Source of the DNA: CAZEAN01 sp964510225
GTDB taxonomy: Bacteria > Planctomycetota > Planctomycetia > Isosphaerales > Isosphaeraceae
Direction: 5' to 3'
Length of the DNA: 57,174 bases
NCBI GenBank assembly: GCA_964510225.1
Contig: CAZEAN010000026.1
Coordinates: forward strand, 1-57,174
The notes under the pieces: model-generated
The model's database searches: none
The model's input: the letters and a program-made list of their open reading frames with translations, nothing else
Told to the model about the DNA's origin: nothing
Made by a program: the position numbers and the translations under genes
In this document: one piece after another, positions 50,458 to 57,174 of the stretch
Layout of the letters: each line of letters begins with the position of its first letter
Numbering within the stretch: position 1 is the first letter of the stretch

Positions 50458-51180
50458 ATGCGTTTGCTGATCGACGGATACAACCTGATGCACGCCGCCG
50501 GTCGGATGAAGAAGCGATTCGGGCCGGATGGACTTCGACGGACACGCCACCGATTCCTCAATGAATTGGCTGCGAAGCTCGGCTCCGATCAAACTGCTGA
50601 AACAACGATCGTCTTTGATGCTAGTTCGCTCCCCTTCGGCCAATCAGCAGTCTCGTTGCATAAAGGGATGACCGTCATCTTCGCGATTGATGTCGACGAA
50701 GCTGATACTCGGATTGAGGAACTTATTGCAGCGGACTCAGCGCCGAAATCACTAGCGGTGATTTCAACCGATCGACGGATCCGGAAAGCTGCGCTCCGAC
50801 GCCGGGCGACCGCGATCGTCTCTGATGATTTTCTCGATCTCCTCGACTCTTGGCCCTACATTGAGCATCCGGTGCCGTCCGAACCGACACCGGAAGAGCT
50901 TGCTAAGGAAATTGGCCTTTCCGACGCTGAAGCAGCGAAGTGGATCGATGAGTTTGCCGACCTTGAGGAAAATCAATTTGTACTCGCGATCCCTGATGAG
51001 CGAGGCTCAGCGTTGGCACCGACAGCATCTCTCGAGCACCCGGTGGTTGAAACAGCCTCTCGTCCTGCGAAATCTCTCTTCGATAATGCTCCCGATGCCA
51101 TTCCTGCTGATTGGACTGACGCGGAGATGGATCGGATCATTCATGAAGTCGAACACGAAGACTTAAATCGGTTGATCTAA
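50458..51180 (+). CDS. YacP-like NYN-domain ribonuclease
   Basis: The 240-residue protein has an N-terminal NYN (YacP/Rae1-like) PIN-fold domain with RLLIDGYNLMHA (D6, N9), TTIVFDASSLPFG, VIFAIDVDEADTRIEELI, and LAVISTDRRIRKAA followed by SDDFLDLL. The acidic residues that hold the metal are present. Rae1, the Bacillus homologue, cuts mRNA in the ribosome A site. The C-terminal 90 residues are an acidic helical extension. ATG 50458 is the start. The end overlaps the convergent membrane protein gene by 18 bp. Confidence 0.85.
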   Translation: MRLLIDGYNLMHAAGRMKKRFGPDGLRRTRHRFLNELAAKLGSDQTAETTIVFDASSLPFGQSAVSLHKGMTVIFAIDVDEADTRIEELIAADSAPKSLAVISTDRRIRKAALRRRATAIVSDDFLDLLDSWPYIEHPVPSEPTPEELAKEIGLSDAEAAKWIDEFADLEENQFVLAIPDERGSALAPTASLEHPVVETASRPAKSLFDNAPDAIPADWTDAEMDRIIHEVEHEDLNRLI

Positions 51181-53229
51181 TACATTCGTTGATGTAGACG
51201 GATTTCTAATCCCACGTTGAGTGGTCTCACTTCGCGAGCGATGCCAACTGAGACCTAGCCATGCACCTCCGATGAACAATGCACCGAGCAGATGGAGCCT
51301 GACTCCAACCTCCTGACCTTCTGGTCGGATCTGAAGTTCGAGTCGACCTTCCTCATTCGCAGTTGCGTAGAACAGTTTCTCCCACTCGACACAGCGGAGG
51401 GCTGGGAATGCCTGTTCACCGTTGATCCACCACCATGAACCAGGGTTTTGATTGATCTGGATTCTCTGGTGCGGCTCCAACTGAAAGACAATTCGGTTGG
51501 GACTCCAATAGACCGGTTCAATGGCAACCCCGTCTGACCATGCTTCGCCCACGTAGTCGGGATGACCGCGCCAGAGTCGCGCGGTGGGGGCCTGACGATC
51601 GTATCCGAGAAGTGGTTCGTGAGCTCGGACCACCCCAAAGCCTCGGACCGTGGCCGCGAAGCTGGGACCATTCTCGATATTGATGAGTTCGTCCGTGGAT
51701 TCGCCTGGGAATCGGTCTTCGGTCGGGGGTGGTCCCAGTGCTTTCGGCAAAATCGAATGCCCAATCAACAGCAAATCGACGCTCAAGAAGAGGACGAATC
51801 CGAGCGTCAGCCAACGAGCCTGCCGTCCTCGACCTACTCGCCAATAGGCAAGCTCACCGCCGAGAGCGAGACCAACTCCGAGCATCGCTGGAATCCGCCA
51901 ACGGGTCACCATGTGCATCGTCGAGAATCCTGGCCAGTGGGCCAACCAGTAACTCGGGTGATACCAGGCGACTCCACCGACCCCGAGGGCAAAGCAACCA
52001 AGCGCCAACCAATGCCACCAACGGAGTGGTCGACTCATGCTGAGCGCAAACAACCCAAGCCCAAGGTAGCCGATGTAGCAGTTTGATTCCCAGAAGATCG
52101 GTGCAGTCATTCCCTGCATACCTTCAAGTGTGGGACGTTGGATCATCAGGAAGACATAGGCTAGTGGTCTGAGCCAGATTCTTGAGCGCCGGATCCGAGG
52201 ATAGTCATGGAGTACAGCCGCCATCGTTGCGATCCGCCAGCCAGTGAGGAGCAGTGTAATGCCGAGTGCAAGGACGGTGTGGAGGAGAAACGTTACTCGT
52301 CGTTCTCGCTCTACCTTCAGACCACGGAGCCAGAATAGGCCCGTGATCAGGATCGCGTAGATACTCGGGTAAGTTATCCCATTCAGCAAGTCAAAGGCTG
52401 TCCAAAATCCAAGCCCGATTCCGGATAAGGGGCGTTCGGCGAGCCTCATGGTGCAGTAGAGCATCCAGGGCATTGCACAGTAGCTCATCGGGAGGTAGTG
52501 CCCGGCAACTGTGTAGACCAGTATTCCACCGTGGGTTCCGTAAATGAGTCCCGCCAAGAGACTGGACAACGGATCGTTGATCCAGAACCTTGCGATCCGC
52601 CGTGTTCCTTCGGCAGCGATCATCAGGCAGAGAACTGTTGCCAACCGAAGCCCAACACGCGGTCCAAGAAGCAGCACCAGTGGAGTCGAAACCGAAACAA
52701 CACCACATTCAGGCTCTGAGGCCAACGGAAACCCACCTCGGCACCACGGAGTCCACCACGGAAACTGCTTGTACTCTAGGACCGTTCGTTTGATGACCTC
52801 AAACTTCTGAAGGTGGTGATCCCAATCCCCGAACGGTAGTGCATCGGGGCGGCTCAACAAGGGGAATGCCAAGGATCCAACCATTCCAGCCAAGACCCAA
52901 GGCAAGAGCCGTTCCCACCAAGCTTCGTTCTTGGCGCGATCTTTCTCTTCCAGCGATGGCCAACGATCGCCGTTCTTGAAGCTCAGTAATCGTCGACACA
53001 AGATACAGAAGAAGGCAATAAACGTTACCCATCCGCCCGCTTTCCGGATCGGCCAGGGGATGGTCATGAAGAGATCGGGAATCAAGGATAGTAGAAGGCC
53101 GATCGGTACCGCTAAAATCATCCAGAGACCCGGCCGTTGCCGGATCAACTTCACGCCCCGACCTGATACACGACCGACTATCCAGGGAACGCTCATCCCA
53201 ACCCCGACTACCATTCCGCCTGCTGTCAA
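51163..53229 (-). CDS. Multi-pass GT-C/YfhO-like membrane protein
   Basis: The 688-residue protein has about twelve membrane helices, and a first extracytoplasmic loop with FGDWDHHLQKFEVIKRTVLEY (Asp-rich, about 133-153) then FPWWTPWCRGGFPLASEPECG, a pattern of GT-C glycosyltransferases and YfhO-like proteins that use polyprenyl-phosphate sugars. A C-terminal soluble region (about 525-660) has beta-rich segments such as RIVFQLEPHQRIQINQNPGSWWWING. A role in transferring sugar to a lipid, protein or polymer outside the membrane is likely; donor and acceptor are unknown. The start ATG 53229 has no clear Shine-Dalgarno sequence. Confidence 0.75.
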   Translation of the reverse strand: MTAGGMVVGVGMSVPWIVGRVSGRGVKLIRQRPGLWMILAVPIGLLLSLIPDLFMTIPWPIRKAGGWVTFIAFFCILCRRLLSFKNGDRWPSLEEKDRAKNEAWWERLLPWVLAGMVGSLAFPLLSRPDALPFGDWDHHLQKFEVIKRTVLEYKQFPWWTPWCRGGFPLASEPECGVVSVSTPLVLLLGPRVGLRLATVLCLMIAAEGTRRIARFWINDPLSSLLAGLIYGTHGGILVYTVAGHYLPMSYCAMPWMLYCTMRLAERPLSGIGLGFWTAFDLLNGITYPSIYAILITGLFWLRGLKVERERRVTFLLHTVLALGITLLLTGWRIATMAAVLHDYPRIRRSRIWLRPLAYVFLMIQRPTLEGMQGMTAPIFWESNCYIGYLGLGLFALSMSRPLRWWHWLALGCFALGVGGVAWYHPSYWLAHWPGFSTMHMVTRWRIPAMLGVGLALGGELAYWRVGRGRQARWLTLGFVLFLSVDLLLIGHSILPKALGPPPTEDRFPGESTDELINIENGPSFAATVRGFGVVRAHEPLLGYDRQAPTARLWRGHPDYVGEAWSDGVAIEPVYWSPNRIVFQLEPHQRIQINQNPGSWWWINGEQAFPALRCVEWEKLFYATANEEGRLELQIRPEGQEVGVRLHLLGALFIGGAWLGLSWHRSRSETTQRGIRNPSTSTNVLDQPI

Positions 53230-53330
53230 AACGGGATCATTGAACGTTCCCAGTGTGCGGACCGAGCGTCTTTACGATGATCGGCCACGATCCTACCCTA
53301 CAAGATCAGATCGATCTGTCCAAACTCAAC

Positions 53331-53360
53331 GCACCTGCTGACTTGTCGGTCAACAGGTGC
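53331..53360 (-). terminator. Possible terminator of the TlpA-like gene
   Basis: On the reverse strand GCACCTGTTGAC and GTCAGCAGGTGC (53360-53331) pair over 12 bp with one G-U. The following GTTGAGTTTGG has no strong T run. Confidence 0.4.
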
Positions 53361-53398
53361 TGGAGTCATTAAGAGCGCTAGCTTCTGCCGATTAAGGC

Positions 53399-54388
53399 TT
53401 ACTCAGCAGCGACTTTCTCATCGAGCAGTGTTTTGACCGTTGATTCGAGCTTCGGAGCCATCGACGGTGCGAAGCCGACTTCCATAGCGCGAACACTTCC
53501 CTTGCGGTCAATGAAGATGGTCGTTGGGTAGCCACGGAAGCCTGGGATCTGCTCTTGCACTTCCTCGGTACCGATCACACAAGGGTAGTTGATGTCATAC
53601 TCTTCAGCAAACGCCTTGATCTTTGCGACAGCCTCAGCGCGGTCTTGGGTTCCTTCGTAGTTGACTCCGATCACCTGAAGTCCGTCGTCGCCGTATTTCT
53701 TCTGAAGCTTAACCAATTCAGGGACTTCGACGCGGCAGGGCGGGCACCAAGTTCCCCAGATGTCGACGACAACAACCTTCCCCTTGTAGTCGTTCAGGGT
53801 CACGGTCTTGTCATCGAGGTCGGTGAGTTCGAACGAGAACGGGAAGGAGTCAAAGTCAGGGTCGAGCGGCCCTTCTTCTTCACCGGCCGCCATCAGCGCT
53901 TTGAAGTCGTCACGATCACGGAGAGAGTCAAGCTCCTCGTCCGTCTTGATGATCGGGTCGTCGAAGCCTTGCTCCAACGCAAGCTTTAAGGCAGCAATGG
54001 CTTCCTCGGGCTTCTCTTCGATGGCATAAGTACATGCGTCATTGTACAATGCCTGGGCAACGATGACCTTGACGCGACCTTCGATCTTCTCGCTGTACTG
54101 CTTGATCAAAGCACGGGCTGCTTCAGCGGACTGGTGGAAGTAGGTGTTGCTACCCGGTCGATCGTTCTTGTTGAACGCCAAGTCGATCGCCTTCTCCTGC
54201 AACTGGTTCATCCGTTGGTTCAGTTCGTTGAAGCTTTCTGGTTCTTCGTCTTCCACCGGAGCTAGTTCGATCAGTGCATGGGTGTCTACTTTGGCAGAGG
54301 TTTCCGAGCCAAAGTTGACGAGGAAGATCACTGAAGCGGCAAGTCCAACAAGGAAGGTATGGAGCCAATAGTTGCGGATCAACGACAT
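53399..54388 (-). CDS. Membrane-anchored TlpA-like thiol-disulfide protein with helical N-domain
   Basis: The 329-residue protein has an N-terminal membrane helix (about 9-27, HTFLVGLAASVIFLVNF), a helical TPR-like domain (about 50-170, with YNDACTYAIEEKPEEAIAAL), and a thioredoxin-like TlpA domain with WGTWCPPCR (WCPPC 214-218), VIGVNYEGT and the cis-Pro FRGYPTTIFIDRKG. It should act as a reductant outside the membrane. ATG 54388 follows GAGAGGG at suitable spacing; the longer frame from 54430 lacks a site. It lies between the convergent hairpin and the divergent-side chdC. Confidence 0.85.
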   Translation of the reverse strand: MSLIRNYWLHTFLVGLAASVIFLVNFGSETSAKVDTHALIELAPVEDEEPESFNELNQRMNQLQEKAIDLAFNKNDRPGSNTYFHQSAEAARALIKQYSEKIEGRVKVIVAQALYNDACTYAIEEKPEEAIAALKLALEQGFDDPIIKTDEELDSLRDRDDFKALMAAGEEEGPLDPDFDSFPFSFELTDLDDKTVTLNDYKGKVVVVDIWGTWCPPCRVEVPELVKLQKKYGDDGLQVIGVNYEGTQDRAEAVAKIKAFAEEYDINYPCVIGTEEVQEQIPGFRGYPTTIFIDRKGSVRAMEVGFAPSMAPKLESTVKTLLDEKVAAE

Positions 54389-54533
54389 AATTGCCCTCTC
54401 GGAGTATTGGTTTTCGTCTTGAATCATCAAACGCCAACGTTCATTGAACTCAATCCTTGGTCCCCCTGTCCAGCAAAACCGAGTCCCATCAACAGGTCAT
54501 TGTGTGCGTGCTCTTAGATATGTCTCGTCTCGG

Positions 54534-55430
54534 TCAGAGTCGGATGGTGTCGATGAGTTCGTCAGCCGGGAGAATGTAGCCAAAATAGAAGTCTCCAAAG
54601 AGCGCATACTTCGCGGAACTTTCATCGAAGCGCATCCCATAAACAATCTCTTTGAGGTAGACCGGGTTCCGAGCCCAGAGTGTGACCCCCCACTCCCAGT
54701 TGTCGAGGCCGGTCGACGCTGTAATCAACTGCGTAACCTTGCCCGCGAACTTCATCCCGCTCCGACCGTGTTCGGCCATCATCTGGGTCCGAGGCTCAAA
54801 AGGGAGCAAGTACCAGTTCTGCTCCGCTTGTCGCATCTTGCTCATGGGGTAAAAGCAGAGGCATGGCCAGTCGGGAAATTCGGGGGTCAGACGTTGGCGG
54901 TTCATCGGTCCGAGTCGTTTCTCGTAGGCGTTCACTTTGGTCGTAAAAGCCGATGACTCCGGATCCATCCCCTCACGCTCTTGAAGGATCGTGGCATACT
55001 GATCAACAGTCGGCACATATTCAGAAACTTCAGTGACTGAGTAGAATGAATAGCTCGGGATTAGTGCCGGGCCCAAGTTTGATGCTTGGAGACCAATCTG
55101 CACTTGATGAATCGCTTTGAGATCGGTCCCTGCGAGCATCAGACCGAAATCACTCTTATGACCCGGAGTGGCAAAACAATGCCCTTGCTCGACTCCGTTA
55201 TTGGCGTCGAGATCCAACACCCGCGCCATTTCAGCACGTCCTTCTTCACGGGCTGAATCACTAAGTTGCGCGAGGACAGCACGCTCGATCCGGTAAAACA
55301 GGTGCAAGACATGCCAGCCGGATTCTGGGACCAAGGTAGCGGGGATTTGCGCCGACGATGACGGCCGGTGCCCGTGCTGCATTGGTTGTGTCGGGGTTGG
55401 TTTGGACTGGGTTGGGGTGCTTTCTTCCAT
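54534..55430 (-). CDS. chdC: Coproheme decarboxylase / chlorite dismutase-like heme protein
   Basis: ChdC turns coproheme III into heme b with peroxide in the coproporphyrin-dependent heme route. The 298-residue protein has a Pro/Gln/Thr-rich N-terminus (about 1-30), then GWHVLHLFYRIER, the family motif LCFYPMSKMRQAEQNWYLL, MMAEHGRSG, and ASTGLDNWEWGVTLWARNP with MRFDESSAKYALFGDFYFGY, which are the ChdC active-site segments including the heme-binding His region. ATG 55430 has AGAGGG about 11 nt upstream; ATG 55478 or GTG 55535 would add poorly conserved residues. Confidence 0.85.
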   Translation of the reverse strand: MEESTPTQSKPTPTQPMQHGHRPSSSAQIPATLVPESGWHVLHLFYRIERAVLAQLSDSAREEGRAEMARVLDLDANNGVEQGHCFATPGHKSDFGLMLAGTDLKAIHQVQIGLQASNLGPALIPSYSFYSVTEVSEYVPTVDQYATILQEREGMDPESSAFTTKVNAYEKRLGPMNRQRLTPEFPDWPCLCFYPMSKMRQAEQNWYLLPFEPRTQMMAEHGRSGMKFAGKVTQLITASTGLDNWEWGVTLWARNPVYLKEIVYGMRFDESSAKYALFGDFYFGYILPADELIDTIRL

Positions 55431-55548
55431 CTCGTTCTGTTCCCTCTTCACGATGTAATCGGGCTTTGCACTGACCATTGTAAGAAGGCGGAGGGGATTT
55501 GAGCACGCTCTCTTCTGCGAGTGGAACTGATTCACCGACTGGCTAATC

Positions 55549-55575
55549 AGTATAGCAATAACAGAATATTGTTAA
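55549..55575 (-). promoter_or_regulatory. Candidate promoter of chdC
   Basis: On the reverse strand TATACT (55554-55549) with TGC just before it forms an extended -10, and TTAACA (55575-55570) is a -35-like box with a 15-nt spacer. The region around it is AT-rich. Confidence 0.45.
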
Positions 55576-55852
55576 ATATGTTTTAGATATTACTTAATCA
55601 AAAGCTCGGTTTCGCTTGGAATTGTGGTCTCACACGTTGAATGCTAATGGCGGAAGAACTGGTGGTTCTGATGAGATCCTAGACTGGAGCAATGGAGCGT
55701 GGACGGGTTACTAATGCGGCAAACTCAGCTATTTTAGGCGGAGGGGTCAAGTCAAGTCGGTTTGTTGCCGATAATTCAAGAAAGAACAAATTGTGCGGGT
55801 TACGCGGGAGGCACTTGAGCGTTCCTCGATCTCTAAGGACGGAGCATGAACG
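55576..55852. other. Intergenic region between divergent chdC and PKD-like gene
   Basis: No supported gene. The AT-rich stretch up to about 55610 borders the chdC promoter, and GGAG at 55841-55844 serves the next gene. A short frame from 55692 lacks a site. Confidence 0.4.
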
Positions 55853-57115
55853 ATGTCCGGGTCCCCCCACCTCATTTCAGGGGCAAAACGGCACAGAAGA
55901 CGATGGATCGTGGTCGTCGTGTTCCTGCTCGTCCCACAACTTGCGTTGCTGTATGCGATCAGCACCGTGGGTGCAGGGCCCCGGACTGAAGACGAACTGG
56001 GATCATCAAATCGAACTCAGGTCCGCCCAACAACGCAAAACAGAATTACAACTGGACGAGGGGGAACGGCGAGCGAGCCTCTCCAGGCGGCCGCGCGATT
56101 TGAGGGAGTCCCGGTTCCTGGAGGGTCGATCCGACTCTTAGCTGACGCGTCCAGCGATCTGAATTTGCGCTACCGATGGGTTCAGGTTGGAGGGCCAACT
56201 GCGTCAATCGACAACGACCGAACGAGAGAGGCAATGATCCGAATTCCATCCGATGCAGAGCGATTGGAGTTTCTCCTCGTTGTCAGTAACGAAAATAATG
56301 TCCATATCGATAAGATCAAAATCCCGATACAACAATCAGTTGACTCAGGCGAGGAATTGATCGCCGATGCGGGTGATGATCAGATCGGGGTTGTCGGTCG
56401 ACAAATGACCCTCAATGGGCATCGAAGCTCTCCTCAGGGTGAAATCGGCTACCGCTGGGTCCAAGTCGGTGGGCCCGCCGTTCGGCTCAAGATCGAGGAT
56501 AATCAGACCTATACTTTCGTCCCAGAGGCTCCAGGGCTCTATCGGTTTGCTTTGGTTGTCGCAAAGGGTTCGATGATCTCCGACCCCTCCCTGGTGAGTG
56601 TCACTGTGAAACCAATGACACAGGATGAGGAGAGCTCGGGACAAGCCGAAGCAGTGAAGCGAGTGGCGGCCTCTTCGGTTCCAAGAAGGAGTCCGATCCC
56701 AGAACTCGAACCCCTCCCAAAGCCTAGAAAGACGATTGAAGAACTGGTTATGACGAGTGTCCAAGCGATTCCCGGCTCCAAAGAGCAAGCCGGTGAGCTT
56801 GCGGATGTGTTCGATGAAATCGTGATCCGAATGAGCCTTTATCCAAGTTTTTCATCGTTAATGAACACGCTTTCACAATGGATTGATCGTGTTATTGAAA
56901 CAGCGTCGTCAAATCGAGCGGTATGGACCAGGAAGCTGTTTGAGCCTCTTACGGCCCGGTTGATCGAGGAGATGCGTGCTGAGGGGCTTGATCTCCGGAG
57001 GCTCGAGGCCCACAGCGCAACGCTGAGTGATGACCAGCGTGCTCGACTGGCCGAAATCTTCGAGCAAGTCGCTAACGCATTGCGGTCTGAGGATCCCATG
57101 CCAACTACAAGATGA
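55853..57115 (+). CDS. Membrane-anchored protein with two PKD-like repeats
   Basis: The 420-residue protein has a basic N-terminus (AKRHRRR) and one membrane helix (about 19-38, IVVVVFLLVPQLALLYAIS). Two PKD/Ig-like repeats follow, each with YRWVQVGGP (107-115 and 200-208), the second opening ADAGDDQIGVVGRQMTLNG. After a Pro-rich linker (about 270-295) comes a helical C-terminal domain (about 300-415, with FDEIVIRMSLYPSFSSLMNTL). Planctomycetes use such repeats in envelope proteins. The function is unknown. ATG 55853 has GGAG at 8-nt spacing. The remaining 59 bases to the window end hold nothing visible. Confidence 0.7.
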   Translation: MSGSPHLISGAKRHRRRWIVVVVFLLVPQLALLYAISTVGAGPRTEDELGSSNRTQVRPTTQNRITTGRGGTASEPLQAAARFEGVPVPGGSIRLLADASSDLNLRYRWVQVGGPTASIDNDRTREAMIRIPSDAERLEFLLVVSNENNVHIDKIKIPIQQSVDSGEELIADAGDDQIGVVGRQMTLNGHRSSPQGEIGYRWVQVGGPAVRLKIEDNQTYTFVPEAPGLYRFALVVAKGSMISDPSLVSVTVKPMTQDEESSGQAEAVKRVAASSVPRRSPIPELEPLPKPRKTIEELVMTSVQAIPGSKEQAGELADVFDEIVIRMSLYPSFSSLMNTLSQWIDRVIETASSNRAVWTRKLFEPLTARLIEEMRAEGLDLRRLEAHSATLSDDQRARLAEIFEQVANALRSEDPMPTTR

Positions 57116-57174
57116 CTTGCTCAATAAGTAGGTCGTTCCGTTCATCTATCTACCCGAGTCATGAGCACGATTCA

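Noticed and set aside
53331..53360. Plus-strand terminator reading of the hairpin near the TlpA-like gene
   Set aside because: On the plus strand one pair is a C-A mismatch and no gene on that strand ends nearby; the reverse-strand reading with a G-U pair is better.
1..57174. tRNA genes, rRNA genes, insertion sequences, phage genes or attachment sites
   Set aside because: No T-loop-like GTTCGAATCC pattern with matching acceptor arms, no transposase or integrase motif, and no terminal repeats were seen when reading the gaps between genes.

Overview
The window looks like a chromosomal contig of a planctomycete (Planctomycetota). This is inferred from several traits: a Ser/Thr kinase with a zinc-ribbon N-terminus and C-terminal membrane anchors, exosortase-type PEP-CTERM proteins, a DUF6807/PmoA-like secreted protein, neutral-ceramidase-like and BD-FAE-like secreted hydrolases, frequent GTG/TTG starts, and moderate-to-high GC with many short transcription units on both strands. 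I see no phage genes, insertion sequences, CRISPR arrays, rRNA or tRNA genes.

Layout. 1-9.7 kb: a reverse-strand ORF cut by the window edge that joins a YidC-like membrane N-terminus in frame to the start of ribosomal protein L4; a metallophosphoesterase; tsaB with no canonical start codon at the expected position; a methyltransferase; a membrane-anchored STAND-type NTPase with C-terminal leucine-rich repeats; an M28 peptidase; and a Ser/Thr kinase. 9.9-19.5 kb: zwf-opcA, a YkgJ-like cysteine-cluster protein, a DUF6807-like protein, fau (5-formyl-THF cyclo-ligase) preceded by a promoter and a strongly structured RNA-like segment, a UVR-motif protein, a 21-bp perfect inverted repeat, and a DUF4912 protein. 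20.0-28.4 kb: a complete F1Fo ATP synthase operon (atpZ-B-E-F-H-A-G-D-C). 28.8-33.0 kb: three secreted hydrolases (esterase, ceramidase-like, HtrA-like protease).

33.2-39.2 kb is a sulfide-oxidation module on the reverse strand: DsrE-like, rhodanese-DUF2892, TauE sulfite exporter, persulfide dioxygenase-rhodanese, DUF1641 and SQR. A divergent ArsR regulator with a CX3C pair controls it by inference. Together these would turn H2S into persulfide, then sulfite/thiosulfate, and export sulfite. 39.3-42.6 kb is a pyr operon (pyrR-pyrB-pyrC) behind a long structured leader whose last hairpin covers the pyrR ribosome-binding region. 42.7-50.4 kb is a regulatory and surface-protein locus: a STAS-FHA-STAS protein, an ECF sigma factor with RskA-type anti-sigma, a very unusual ORF in which a PEP-CTERM protein runs in frame into a second signal peptide and a DUF4331 domain, a DUF4394 PEP-CTERM protein, and a TPR protein. 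50.4-57.1 kb: a YacP-like nuclease, a GT-C/YfhO-like membrane protein, a TlpA-type thioredoxin, a ChdC-type coproheme decarboxylase and a PKD-like repeat membrane protein.

The most noteworthy points are the PEP-CTERM/DUF4331 putative polyprotein beside an ECF/anti-sigma pair, the structured RNA with its own promoter upstream of fau, the RBS-covering hairpin in the pyr leader, the YidC-L4 in-frame junction, and the LRR-STAND NTPase.
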